From Actinomycetota bacterium (lineage in GTDB: Bacteria; Actinomycetota; Acidimicrobiia; Acidimicrobiales; JAFATL01), in contig JAFATL010000414.1 in the NCBI GenBank assembly GCA_019243975.1, positions 1 through 8,474 of the forward strand: 8,474 nucleotides of DNA, in the 5' to 3' direction. A program made the position numbers and the translations under genes. Shown one piece after another: positions 1-6,731 of the stretch (the stretch's first letter is position 1; every line of letters begins with the position of its first letter). The notes beneath the pieces are model-generated. The model was given only the letters and a program-made list of their open reading frames with translations, did no database searches and was not told the origin of the DNA.

Positions 1-248
1 TTCGAGGAGTTCGAGTCCGCCGACGTGTTCTGCGACGTGTTCCCGGATGCCTTGTTGCTGCCCGTGGTGGCAGCGGCAGTTCCCGAGTTGGTCACGTGCG
101 GACGCTGGTCGACGATGCTGAACCCACCCGGACTGTTCGTCTGGTCCGCGTGTGCCGCAGTGGCCGTTATGAGAAGGCATCCGCCCCCCGCGATCAGACC
201 GACCGCCAGCCGCCGCAACACGCGCGTGGTTGCATCAGAAAGTTCCAT
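1..248 (-). CDS. Small secreted Ser/Thr/Asn-rich protein, C-terminus cut off by window edge
   Basis: An open frame starts at ATG 248 on the minus strand and runs 82 codons to the left edge without a stop, so only the N-terminus is visible. The start is well supported by a strong AGGAGGT Shine-Dalgarno nine bases upstream. Residues 1-34 form a typical Sec signal peptide: a charged beginning with an arginine pair (RVLRRL), a hydrophobic stretch rich in Gly/Leu/Ile/Ala, and an A-H-A site before Asp35. The visible mature part (35-82) is low-complexity, rich in Ser, Thr, Asn, Gly and Ala, which suggests an exported surface or spacer-like polypeptide. Cys24 is not in a proper lipobox (GGG precedes it), so a lipoprotein is unlikely. 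I do not recognise the family. It lies in the same direction as, and downstream of, the lysyl-oxidase-like gene, 114 bases away. Confidence 0.75.
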   Translation of the reverse strand, partial: MELSDATTRVLRRLAVGLIAGGGCLLITATAAHADQTNSPGGFSIVDQRPHVTNSGTAAATTGSNKASGNTSQNTSADSNSS

Positions 249-257
249 GTTTGTTTC

Positions 258-264
258 ACCTCCT
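258..264 (-). promoter_or_regulatory. Strong ribosome binding site for the left-edge secreted protein
   Basis: AGGAGGT on the minus strand, nine bases before ATG 248. It is a near-perfect anti-Shine-Dalgarno match and is what identifies this truncated gene as real. Confidence 0.85.
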
Positions 265-320
265 TTCCTTGGTCTCGCTCCGACCGTAGGAAAGGCGGAT
301 TCGCGCCCTGGGTCCGACGT

Positions 321-342
321 GTGAAGCGCGCGTGAAGCGCGC
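321..342. repeat. Tandem 11-bp direct repeat, also a GC hairpin
   Basis: GTGAAGCGCGC occurs twice back to back on the plus strand (321-331 and 332-342). Read on the minus strand it gives CTTCAC units spaced 11 bp apart, the layout of OmpR/PhoP-type response-regulator sites upstream of the secreted-protein gene. The same bases can also pair as GCGCGC (326-331) with GCGCGC (337-342) around a five-base loop. That hairpin begins about 20 bases after the lysyl-oxidase-like stop codon, so a terminator-like role is the alternative; no T-run follows. Confidence 0.5.
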
Positions 343-362
343 CTGACCGATATCTGACGGTG

Positions 363-1907
363 CTAGCCGGTCCGGCGGCGGACGGAACGAATGGCGATCC
401 CGAGCGCGAGGGCGGCCAGTCCGACGAACCACCACTCGCGCCGGGCGCCGGTGGCCGGCAGGGCCGACCCCGCCGGTGCCGCGGCCGGCGCCGTTGCCGG
501 TCGCGTCACGGACAGGCCCTCGACCTGGGCCGAGCCGAAGGCGGCCTCGGTGTCGATGCTCGTCACCGATGCCGGGCCCGCCCCCTTGAAGACGACCCTG
601 TTGGGATCCCAGGGCGACAGGCCCTGGCCCCGCTCGAGCAGGTCGACCTTCTCGCCTGTCACCCGGATGTAGGCGTACGCCGTGTTGTCGTTCTCGTTCG
701 ACTCGAGCACGTGGTTGCTCTTGTCGACCGTCGAGCGCACGACGTAGAGACCGTCGCCGCCGTCGAACTCCACGAACTGGCCCGGCCGCTGCCAGCGGTA
801 CACGTCGCCCCAGCCCGGTGTGAGGCCGAGTACGCCCTTGCTCGGTGAGAAGCAGTTGCCTGTCGCAGAATCACCCTCGCCGAACGTGCCCTGCGGGTTC
901 TGCGTGAACGTGCGCCAGCTGCCAAACAGCTGATCGGCCGGGCAGAACCCCGACTTGGTGCCGCTGCCCAACGGCTTCAGCCCGCCGGAGGCAGGATCGG
1001 TCACGCCCAGCAGGTCGTAGGTGAGGATCTGGTCGGTGTGGAAGTGGCCGTGGGTGATGTGGAACGAGTACGTGCCCGCAGGCCGCATCTCGATGGTGTG
1101 GTCGGCGTAGTGGACGGCCTGGTACATCGGGCCCTGCACGATGTTCTGCATGCTGTCGGTGAGGTGCGCCTTCCCGGCCGCCATGTCGCCGAGCAGGTCG
1201 AAGTGCATGTCGAACGCGCCAGTCCCCACGTTGATCGGGCCGCTGGTGAGCCGGAGGCACCGATGGGCGCCCTGCCCGCCGAGGGCGACGGGCGCCATCT
1301 CGTCCGGCGCGCACGACAGCGGGTGTACTCCCGCCACGTCGAGCGGCGGGTTGGCGGTGTCGGGCGGGTAGACGCCGTTGAGGGGGTTGGCCGGCGCGAC
1401 GAAGCCGAACTCCATCGGCGGCACCGCCTTCAGGTTCGGCAACAGCGGCGTGTGCCCGAGCGCCTGCGCGGGCTGCGCCCCCTCCAATCTCGCCCGCATG
1501 CGAAACCACGCGTCCGACACGCCTTGCGGCACGACCCGCACGGTCCACGTGCCCGCCGCCGGCTTGTCGACGAACGCCTCGGCGTCGAACTGGTTGTTGG
1601 TCGCGGCCGACGCCACGACCTTGCCCGACGAGTCGAGCAGCTCGACGGCGAACGTGTCGGTGCGGCGAGGGGTGTCGAGGGCCACGCGCAGGCGCGTCGC
1701 CCCGGGCGCGACGTGCAGGCCCCACATCGGGCAGTCCGTCCCACACTGGCTGCTGTCCTGCACGTTGCCGGAGTCGACGTGGATTCCCTTCCAGAACATC
1801 GACTGCCCGACCGCCAGCGGTGCAATCTTCATTTCGGTACCTGATGCGGGTGCGATCACCATCACGAGCGCGACCAACCCACCGACGACTCCCATGCCCC
1901 AGCGCAT
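363..1907 (-). CDS. Lysyl-oxidase-like copper amine oxidase, secreted and LPXTG-anchored
   Basis: Predicted extracellular enzyme that would oxidise primary amines (lysine side chains or small amines) to aldehydes, releasing ammonia and hydrogen peroxide. Numbered from ATG 1907 (514 aa), residues 1-23 are a signal peptide ending ...APASG. Residues about 30-140 look like a beta-sandwich domain (GTWTVRVVPQG). The lysyl oxidase core follows at about 220-415. It carries the copper motif HGHFH (His286, 288, 290), the candidate quinone-cofactor lysine in GTKSGFC (Lys318), the candidate tyrosine in GWGDVY (Tyr370), and the family ending ESNENDN. Paired cysteines lie at 322 and 352. An Ala/Pro linker leads to LPATG (483-487), a hydrophobic segment and a terminal RRR tail, a sortase signal. 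A TTG 18 bases upstream would add six residues; ATG 1907 was chosen because the signal peptide follows it directly, although no strong ribosome binding site is visible. Domain call is solid; substrate is unknown. Confidence 0.82.
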   Translation of the reverse strand: MRWGMGVVGGLVALVMVIAPASGTEMKIAPLAVGQSMFWKGIHVDSGNVQDSSQCGTDCPMWGLHVAPGATRLRVALDTPRRTDTFAVELLDSSGKVVASAATNNQFDAEAFVDKPAAGTWTVRVVPQGVSDAWFRMRARLEGAQPAQALGHTPLLPNLKAVPPMEFGFVAPANPLNGVYPPDTANPPLDVAGVHPLSCAPDEMAPVALGGQGAHRCLRLTSGPINVGTGAFDMHFDLLGDMAAGKAHLTDSMQNIVQGPMYQAVHYADHTIEMRPAGTYSFHITHGHFHTDQILTYDLLGVTDPASGGLKPLGSGTKSGFCPADQLFGSWRTFTQNPQGTFGEGDSATGNCFSPSKGVLGLTPGWGDVYRWQRPGQFVEFDGGDGLYVVRSTVDKSNHVLESNENDNTAYAYIRVTGEKVDLLERGQGLSPWDPNRVVFKGAGPASVTSIDTEAAFGSAQVEGLSVTRPATAPAAAPAGSALPATGARREWWFVGLAALALGIAIRSVRRRTG

Positions 1908-2001
1908 GCCACCGATCGTGACCAACCCGAATTTCTCGACCCTTTCGGCGACATTGCCGGGTTGTTAACTCGTTCCGCCGAGTCAACTTTCAGCCGCTGC
2001 C

Positions 2002-2017
2002 GAAACCTTCACGAAAC
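2002..2017 (+). promoter_or_regulatory. GlnR-box-like site GAAAC-n6-GAAAC upstream of the ACT gene
   Basis: GAAAC at 2002-2006 and GAAAC at 2013-2017 are separated by six bases, an 11-bp pitch that puts both on one face of the helix. Known actinobacterial GlnR sites use gTnAC/GaAAC half-sites at this pitch. The second half-site ends 10 bases before TACCAT (2028-2033), so it overlaps where a -35 element would lie, as expected for an activator. The same arrangement occurs upstream of gdmH. No GlnR gene is visible here, so the regulator's identity is inference. Confidence 0.55.
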
Positions 2018-2027
2018 GAACGCTGCG

Positions 2028-2033
2028 TACCAT
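2028..2033 (+). promoter_or_regulatory. Candidate -10 element of a leaderless transcript
   Basis: TACCAT fits TAnnnT and ends seven bases before ATG 2041. Transcription would then start at or next to the A of the start codon, giving a leaderless mRNA. This agrees with the absence of any Shine-Dalgarno before that ATG. No good -35 hexamer is seen; the GAAAC boxes occupy that position. Confidence 0.45.
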
Positions 2034-2040
2034 CGCCACC

Positions 2041-2784
2041 ATGGCCGGCCTTGACGAGGTTCGGAGGATCGTCGCGCTGACGCCGCTCCCGCCGGTGTTG
2101 GCAGACGAGCTTCTCGATCGCGCACCGGCGCTTTGGCTGCGTGACGAGTCGCCCGATGTCATTGCCGCCGACGTCGCGTTCTGCCACCCGTCCCTGGGGC
2201 CGGGCGAGGTCCGCGTCGGTGTGTGGCCGACGCAGGTAGCGGGCACGACGCGCGTGGCCGTCCTGGCGAGAGATCGCCCTGGGCTGCTCGCCACCACCAC
2301 GGGGGCGCTGGCGGGCGATGGCCTTTCGATCTTGCGCGCCGCCGCGGTCACGTGGCCCCATCGGGGGTGGGCATTGCAACGAGTGTTGGTCGGCGACCCT
2401 CGCGCCGGGACGTCGGCGGGCATCGAACCCGGCCTTCTGCGGGCACGCCTTGGCTCGGCCGTGCGGAGCGGCGCTGGTGTGACGGTACCGTTCGCGCCCG
2501 CTGGTCCCGTGCACGTTGACGTCGAAGAGCTCGGAGGCGGGCTGTGTGAGGTGTCGGTCAGCGCGCCCGACGGGATCGGTCTCTTGTGGGCGATCTCGAG
2601 CTGGTTCGAGCATCACGGCTGCAACGTTCTCGTAGCCCGCGCCAACGCAGCGGGTGCCTACGCAGAGGATGCGTTCCTCGTCGAGGGCGCACCGGACGCG
2701 CTCGAGCTTTCGCGCCACCTCGGTGGCAGCACGTCACACGATGACGCCGCCCTCCACGACGGCGTACCGCTGCGCCAGTCGTAG
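2041..2784 (+). CDS. Stand-alone tandem ACT-domain protein resembling the GlnD C-terminal sensor
   Basis: A 247-aa soluble protein with two ACT domains. The first, about residues 70-118, starts TRVAVLARDRPGLLATTTGAL; the second, about 168-217, contains APDGIGLLWAISSWF. The DRPGLL-type turn and the order of the two domains match the C-terminal ACT pair of GlnD, the PII uridylyltransferase that senses glutamine. The preceding segment (LPPVLADELLDRAPALWLR..SPDVIAADVAF, about 17-46) resembles the linker just before those domains in GlnD. The nucleotidyltransferase and HD domains are absent: full GlnD is some 800-900 residues. This is therefore an orphan sensor module with no visible catalytic part, and its function is unknown. 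A role in sensing an amino acid or nitrogen state is inferred from the domains, the adjacent guanidine/urease operon and the shared upstream motif. It ends five bases from the convergent ureD stop. The start is the only ATG at the beginning of the frame and appears leaderless. Confidence 0.8.
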   Translation: MAGLDEVRRIVALTPLPPVLADELLDRAPALWLRDESPDVIAADVAFCHPSLGPGEVRVGVWPTQVAGTTRVAVLARDRPGLLATTTGALAGDGLSILRAAAVTWPHRGWALQRVLVGDPRAGTSAGIEPGLLRARLGSAVRSGAGVTVPFAPAGPVHVDVEELGGGLCEVSVSAPDGIGLLWAISSWFEHHGCNVLVARANAAGAYAEDAFLVEGAPDALELSRHLGGSTSHDDAALHDGVPLRQS

Positions 2785-2789
2785 CGAGA

Positions 2790-3467
2790 TCAGATGTGCA
2801 GGAGCAATCCCAGGGCCACCGCGTCCGGGGCCGTCGCCACGATCAGCACAGCCGGCCCCGCGAGGGGCATCACGGCACGGCGCGCATCCGACCTCACGTC
2901 ATGCCGGTCGTCGCCGACAATGAGGACTGACCCGTGGCACCGCGCACCCCCGCCCACCGCCGGGCTGGCCCAATCGGTGCCGGTCCCCAGCTCCACGCGG
3001 TGACGCAACAACGGCTGTGCGTCGAGGTCGACCGACAGCGAGGACGTCCACCGCCCCCCGGCCTCGCCGTGCCGACCGACCACCACTTCCTCGCGCCACA
3101 CCAGTGAGGCGCCGGCCTCGAGCGACACCACCGCGTCGTTGTGGTGCTCGCAACCCGCCGCCGCCACTCCAGGCTCCGGATGCCATACCAGGGACCCGCC
3201 GGCGCCGACCGACGCCGTGACGCGGACCGCCGACGGCGCGCCCGAGGGTCCGGGGAGTGCCACGGCAGCCGCCGCGCTCCGAACGACGAGCGACGCACCA
3301 GGCTCGACGACGATCGACAGCGCAACCTCGTCACCCCCGAGCGGCGAGTAGGCCCCGCCAACGACGAAGACCCCCGATGGCGTCGCCCGCAGCGCGACGG
3401 GCGGGCACGACTCCAGCACCGCAAGTCGATCGCCGGGCGCCGCCACGACGCGCGCCGTCGCCTTCAC
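2790..3467 (-). CDS. ureD: Urease accessory protein UreD (UreH)
   Basis: UreD is the scaffold that binds apo-urease and, with UreF and UreG, delivers nickel and CO2 to the active site in the cytoplasm. The 225-aa product carries the actinobacterial UreD pattern: GGAYSPLGGDEVALSIVVEP near the N-terminus, VRSAAAAVALPGPSG, SLVWHPEPGVAAAGCEHHNDAVVSLEAGASLVWREEVV in segments across the middle, and PLLRHRVELG towards the C-terminus. It is somewhat shorter than proteobacterial UreD (about 270 aa), as is common in actinobacteria. GTG 3467 was chosen because it overlaps the ureG stop as GTGA, as at other junctions here; a GTG at 3500 would add 11 residues and overlap ureG by 37 bases. No strong Shine-Dalgarno precedes it, so translation is probably coupled to ureG. 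It is the last operon gene and ends tail-to-tail with the ACT gene. Confidence 0.9.
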   Translation of the reverse strand: MKATARVVAAPGDRLAVLESCPPVALRATPSGVFVVGGAYSPLGGDEVALSIVVEPGASLVVRSAAAAVALPGPSGAPSAVRVTASVGAGGSLVWHPEPGVAAAGCEHHNDAVVSLEAGASLVWREEVVVGRHGEAGGRWTSSLSVDLDAQPLLRHRVELGTGTDWASPAVGGGARCHGSVLIVGDDRHDVRSDARRAVMPLAGPAVLIVATAPDAVALGLLLHI

Positions 3468-4081
3468 GTCCGGACGGAGCTCACCTGGTCGCGGACCCAC
3501 CGCGCCACCGGCGCAGCGGTTGGCTCGTCCCGCAACGAGAGGAACACAACCGGTGCCTCGCCGCGCTTGGCCGCCGCATCGCGTGCCATCACGTCGAGAT
3601 CGGCCCCCACCATCGGGGCCAGATCGGTCTTGTTGATGACGAGCAAGTCCGAAGCGGTTACCCCCGGTCCGCCCTTGCGGGGCACCTTGTCGCCGCCGGC
3701 CACGTCGATGACGAACACCTGGACGTCGATCAGGCCATAGCTGAACGTGGCAGTCAGGTTGTCGCCGCCGCTTTCGATCAACACCAGATCGAGCGGGCCC
3801 AAGCGCGTCTCCAGCTCCTCGACCGCGTCGAGGTTCGCGGTGATGTCGTCGCGGATGGCGGTGTGTGGGCAGCAGCCCGTTTCGACAGCGCTGATCCGAA
3901 CGGGATCGAGGACGCCGGCGCGCTTGAGGAACTCGGCGTCCTCGGATGTGTAGATGTCGTTGGTGACGACCGCCAGCCGCAGCTCGGCCGCCAGCGCGCG
4001 GCAGAGCGCCGCAACCAGCGCCGTCTTGCCACTTCCGACGGGGCCCCCGACCCCAATGCGAAGAGCACGGTCATGACGCAA
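3464..4081 (-). CDS. ureG: Urease accessory GTPase UreG
   Basis: UreG is the SIMIBI-class GTPase that carries nickel and drives urease activation. Numbered from TTG 4081 it is 205 aa, the standard length. Visible motifs are the P-loop GGPVGSGKT (12-20), TNDIYTSEDAEFL (about 40-52), the nickel-binding Cys-Pro-His (71-73), ESGGDN (103-108), VIDVAGGDKVPRKGGPG (about 124-140) and the guanine-specificity NKTD (150-153). The start is uncertain. TTG 4081 has GGGAGGT eight bases upstream and overlaps ureF by 11 bases. ATG 4105 would add eight residues (MPPGRCVS) and overlap ureF by 35 bases, with a weaker GGAG upstream. It overlaps ureD by the four bases GTGA. Since the upstream ureohydrolase is probably also a nickel enzyme, this GTPase may serve both, which is inference. 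Confidence 0.93.
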   Translation of the reverse strand: MRHDRALRIGVGGPVGSGKTALVAALCRALAAELRLAVVTNDIYTSEDAEFLKRAGVLDPVRISAVETGCCPHTAIRDDITANLDAVEELETRLGPLDLVLIESGGDNLTATFSYGLIDVQVFVIDVAGGDKVPRKGGPGVTASDLLVINKTDLAPMVGADLDVMARDAAAKRGEAPVVFLSLRDEPTAAPVARWVRDQVSSVRT

Positions 4082-4718
4082 AGAGACGCACCTCCCAGGT
4101 GGCATGCAGCTCGGCTCCGATATCCAGGAGCGGAGCCGACAACGAACAGAGCTCGCCGCTCAGCGCGGCCGCGACAGCCGCGGCGGCGACACGATCGACC
4201 TCGCGGGCCAGATCCGCCAGTAGCCCGGTGACGGCGAGCGGGTCGAGGCCGAGCAGCCGAACCGCCGCAGTGGCGGGCCCGCTGGCCGAGAGCGACGCGG
4301 CGACGAGGGCGGCATCGGCGGGACTCAATCCCGCCGCGCGTGCCGCAACGCCCAACGCGATCGGGTGGTGTGGATCCGGGGGAACCGCGGTCCAGGCCGG
4401 CCCGGGCCAAGCCGTCCGCGCCGCACGCGTGAGCTGACGGCCCTGCCGGCGGGACGCGGTGCGCTGGGCGGGCGACGGTGTGCGGGCGTCGGCCTCCATC
4501 TCGAGGGCGGCGAGGTCGGCATCAGCAGTGGCGGCGGCGGCCGCCAGTGACGCCGCCGTCGCTCCTGCCGTGCGCAGGCGACCGCCCAGAAACGCGCCGA
4601 GGGTGCCCAGGTCGTGCACGGCGCCGCTCGTGACGGCAGCCTCGAGGCCGCCCGAGTGGGCGTGCCCACCGGCCGGGAACCGGCTGTCGGCGAGGACGAG
4701 CAGCGTGGCGAGGGACAT
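4071..4718 (-). CDS. ureF: Urease accessory protein UreF
   Basis: UreF is the all-helical partner that joins UreD and UreG on apo-urease and acts as a checkpoint for UreG GTP hydrolysis. The 215-aa product begins MSLATLLVLADSRFPAGGHAHSGG, the family's hallmark N-terminus (SRFP.GG..HS.GLE). It continues with an Ala-rich helical body, HHPIALGVAARAAGLSPADAAL in the middle and a PLLDIGAELH segment near the C-terminus. Length is normal for an actinobacterial UreF. Its ATG overlaps the ureC TGA by one base (TGATG). The upstream bases are pyrimidine-rich with no Shine-Dalgarno, so expression probably depends on ribosomes reinitiating after ureC. Confidence 0.93.
   Translation of the reverse strand: MSLATLLVLADSRFPAGGHAHSGGLEAAVTSGAVHDLGTLGAFLGGRLRTAGATAASLAAAAATADADLAALEMEADARTPSPAQRTASRRQGRQLTRAARTAWPGPAWTAVPPDPHHPIALGVAARAAGLSPADAALVAASLSASGPATAAVRLLGLDPLAVTGLLADLAREVDRVAAAAVAAALSGELCSLSAPLLDIGAELHATWEVRLFAS
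4090..4096 (-). promoter_or_regulatory. Ribosome binding site favouring the TTG start of ureG
   Basis: GGGAGGT inside the 3' end of ureF, eight bases before TTG 4081. It is the reason for preferring TTG over ATG 4105, since it would lie inside the gene if ATG were used. Confidence 0.5.
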
Positions 4719-6427
4719 CAGAAGAGGAAGTAGCGCTGCGCCATGGGAAGCGACCGCACGGGGTCTGCTTCCACGACGTCGCCATCGATGCGGACGGTGA
4801 AGGTGTCGGCCGCGACCTCGATGCGCGGGGTGGCCGCGTTCTGCGGGAGATCCTGCTTGCGGACGCCCCGGCAGTCGGCGACGGGCACCAGGGATCGATC
4901 GAGCTCCAGACGGTCGGCCAGTCCCGCCTCCAGCGCAACCGGAGCCACGAACGCCATCGACGCGTGGGGCGCGGCGCGCCCGTACGCGCCGAACATCGGT
5001 CGGGGCAGCACCGGCTGGGGCGTCGGGATCGATGCGTTGGCATCACCCATGGCGGCCCACGCGATGGCACCCCCCTTGATCACGACATGGGGGCGCACAC
5101 CGAAGAAGGCGGGATCCCACAGCACGAGGTCGGCCAACTTTCCGGTCGCCACCGAGCCGATCTCGCCGTCGAGCCCGTGGGCCACGGCCGGGCAGATCGT
5201 GTACTTCGCCACGTAGCGGCGGGCTCGATGGTTGTCGGCTCCGTTGTCACCGGGCAGCGAGCCGCGCCGTGCTTTCATCACGTGGGCCGTCTGCCACGTA
5301 CGTATGACGACCTCCCCCACGCGGCCCATCGCCTGCGAGTCGGAGCCGATCATGGAGATGGCACCCATGTCGTGCAGCACGTCTTCGGCCGCGATGGTCG
5401 ACGGGCGGATGCGGCTCTCGGCGAAAGCGAGGTCTTCGGGCACAGCCGGGTTGAGGTGGTGGCACACCATGAGCATGTCGAGGTGCTCGTCGACGGTGTT
5501 CACGGTGTGGGGCCGGGTGGGGTTGGTCGACGACGGCAGCACGTGGTCGAGGCTCGCAACCGTGATGATGTCGGGCGCATGGCCGCCGCCGGCACCTTCG
5601 GTGTGATAGGCGTGGATGCCGCGTCCCGCGATGGCGGCGATCGTGTCTTCGACGAAACCGGCCTCGTTGAGCGTGTCGGTGTGAATGGCCGCCTGCACGC
5701 CCGCGCCGTCACACACCCGCAGGCATGCGTCGATGGCAGCGGGCGTCGAGCCCCAGTCCTCGTGGAGCTTGAACCCGCCGGCGCCGGCCCGCAGCTGCTC
5801 CCACATGGCGTGCTCCGACGCGGTGTTGCCCTTGCCGAGGAGCAGCACGTTGATCGGCCACGGGTCCAGCGCCTCCAGCATGCGCGCCAGGTGCCACGCG
5901 CCGGGCGTGACGGTTGTGGCCTTGGTCCCCTCCGCGGGTCCCGTGCCGCCGCCGATGATCGTCGTGATCCCGGCGCCGAGCGCTTCTGTGAGTATCTCGG
6001 GACAGATCAGGTGCACGTGGCAGTCGATGGCTCCGGCCGTGAGCACCTTGCCGTTGCCGGCGATGATCTCCGTGGAAGGGCCGATGACGAGCGCCGGATC
6101 GACGCCATCCATGGTGTCGGGGTTGCCCGCCTTGCCGACCCCGACGATGCGGCCGTCGCGAATCCCGACGTCGGCTTTGATCACGCCCCAGTGGTCGAGC
6201 ACGACGGCGCCCGTGATCACCGTGTCCGGCGCACCGTCGGCCCGTGTCGCCACCGACTGGCCCATCGACTCGCGGATCACCTTGCCGCCGCCGAACACTG
6301 CCTCGTCGCCGCCAACACAGCGGTCCTCTTCGACCTCGATGAACAGGTCGGTGTCGGCCAGACGGATCCGGTCGCCGGTGGTCGGCCCGTACAGCAGCGC
6401 GTAGCGGCGCCGGTCGAGCTCAGCCAT
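4718..6427 (-). CDS. ureC: Urease alpha subunit UreC (catalytic)
   Basis: Catalytic subunit of the nickel urease, hydrolysing urea to ammonia and carbamate in the cytoplasm. The 569-aa length is standard. All active-site residues are present, each offset by exactly +3 from Klebsiella numbering: nickel ligands His137 and His139 (DCHVHL), carbamylated Lys220 (GGFKLHEDW), His249 (AIHTDTLNE), His275 (AYHTEGAGGGH) and Asp363 (GSDSQAMGR). Also present are His222, the flap Cys322-His323 (MVCHH) and Arg339 (AESRIR). The N-terminal YGPTTGDRIRLADTDL and C-terminal QRYFLF endings are canonical. Nothing suggests inactivation. ATG 6427 overlaps the end of ureB by eight bases (ATGGCTGA), with only a weak GC-rich purine tract upstream. 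It lies between the small subunits and the accessory genes, the usual actinobacterial order. Confidence 0.98.
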   Translation of the reverse strand: MAELDRRRYALLYGPTTGDRIRLADTDLFIEVEEDRCVGGDEAVFGGGKVIRESMGQSVATRADGAPDTVITGAVVLDHWGVIKADVGIRDGRIVGVGKAGNPDTMDGVDPALVIGPSTEIIAGNGKVLTAGAIDCHVHLICPEILTEALGAGITTIIGGGTGPAEGTKATTVTPGAWHLARMLEALDPWPINVLLLGKGNTASEHAMWEQLRAGAGGFKLHEDWGSTPAAIDACLRVCDGAGVQAAIHTDTLNEAGFVEDTIAAIAGRGIHAYHTEGAGGGHAPDIITVASLDHVLPSSTNPTRPHTVNTVDEHLDMLMVCHHLNPAVPEDLAFAESRIRPSTIAAEDVLHDMGAISMIGSDSQAMGRVGEVVIRTWQTAHVMKARRGSLPGDNGADNHRARRYVAKYTICPAVAHGLDGEIGSVATGKLADLVLWDPAFFGVRPHVVIKGGAIAWAAMGDANASIPTPQPVLPRPMFGAYGRAAPHASMAFVAPVALEAGLADRLELDRSLVPVADCRGVRKQDLPQNAATPRIEVAADTFTVRIDGDVVEADPVRSLPMAQRYFLF

Positions 6428-6731
6428 CGAGTGGACCCGCCGCGTCCCCCCGTAGGCCGGGCACGACGCGGTGGCCGCCGAGGGGCACCAGCTCCACGTC
6501 GCGATCGATGCCCGGCTCGAACCGGACCGCGGTGCCTGCCGGCACGGCCAGGCGGTGACCCCACGCCGCGGCGCGGTCGAACTCCAGCGCAGGGTTCGCC
6601 TCGGCGAAGTGGTAGTGCGACCCGACCTGTACGGGCCGGTCGCCGGTGTTGACCACGCGCATCGTCACAACTGTGCGACCGGCGTTGATGGCGACCGGGC
6701 CGTCCCCCGGGATGATCTCGCCGGGAATCAC
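6420..6731 (-). CDS. ureB: Urease beta subunit UreB
   Basis: Small structural subunit of urease that packs against UreC in the (alpha-beta-gamma)3 enzyme. The 103-aa product starts with the family signature MIPGEIIPGDGPVAINAGR. It contains VQVGSHYHFAEANPALEFDR and the PAGTAVRFEPGIDRDVELVPLGG stretch, ending GLRGDAAGPLDG. The length is typical. The start codon is GTG 6731, overlapping the ureA stop as GTGA. The upstream bases show no Shine-Dalgarno, which argues for translational coupling to ureA. Confidence 0.96.
   Translation of the reverse strand: MIPGEIIPGDGPVAINAGRTVVTMRVVNTGDRPVQVGSHYHFAEANPALEFDRAAAWGHRLAVPAGTAVRFEPGIDRDVELVPLGGHRVVPGLRGDAAGPLDG

Larger units (their letters stand above)
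1908..2040. other. Divergent intergenic region between lysyl-oxidase-like and ACT genes
   Basis: This region must hold the promoters of two genes read outward. For the ACT gene a regulator-like site and a -10-like hexamer are listed separately. For the lysyl-oxidase-like gene the minus strand offers TTGACT (1981-1986) as a -35 candidate, but no convincing -10 follows at normal spacing. A GTTAAC palindrome lies at 1964-1969. Confidence 0.5.

Noticed and set aside
1..248. Lipoprotein signal at Cys24 of the left-edge protein
   Set aside because: The residues before the cysteine are Gly-Gly-Gly with no Leu/Val/Ile at -3, and a good A-H-A site for signal peptidase I follows 10 residues later.
25..335. 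Two small plus-strand frames at the left edge
   Set aside because: They lie opposite the truncated secreted-protein gene and its upstream region; that gene has an excellent Shine-Dalgarno and a signal peptide, whereas these have neither.
3257..4231. Plus-strand frame of 324 codons opposite ureG and ureD
   Set aside because: The product is low-complexity Arg/Pro-rich and mirrors two clearly identified genes.
4964..6652. Very long open frame antisense to ureC and ureB (562 codons)
   Set aside because: Its product is a His/Arg/Val-rich mirror of a strongly conserved urease gene, with no recognisable domain. Such frames are normal opposite GC-rich genes.
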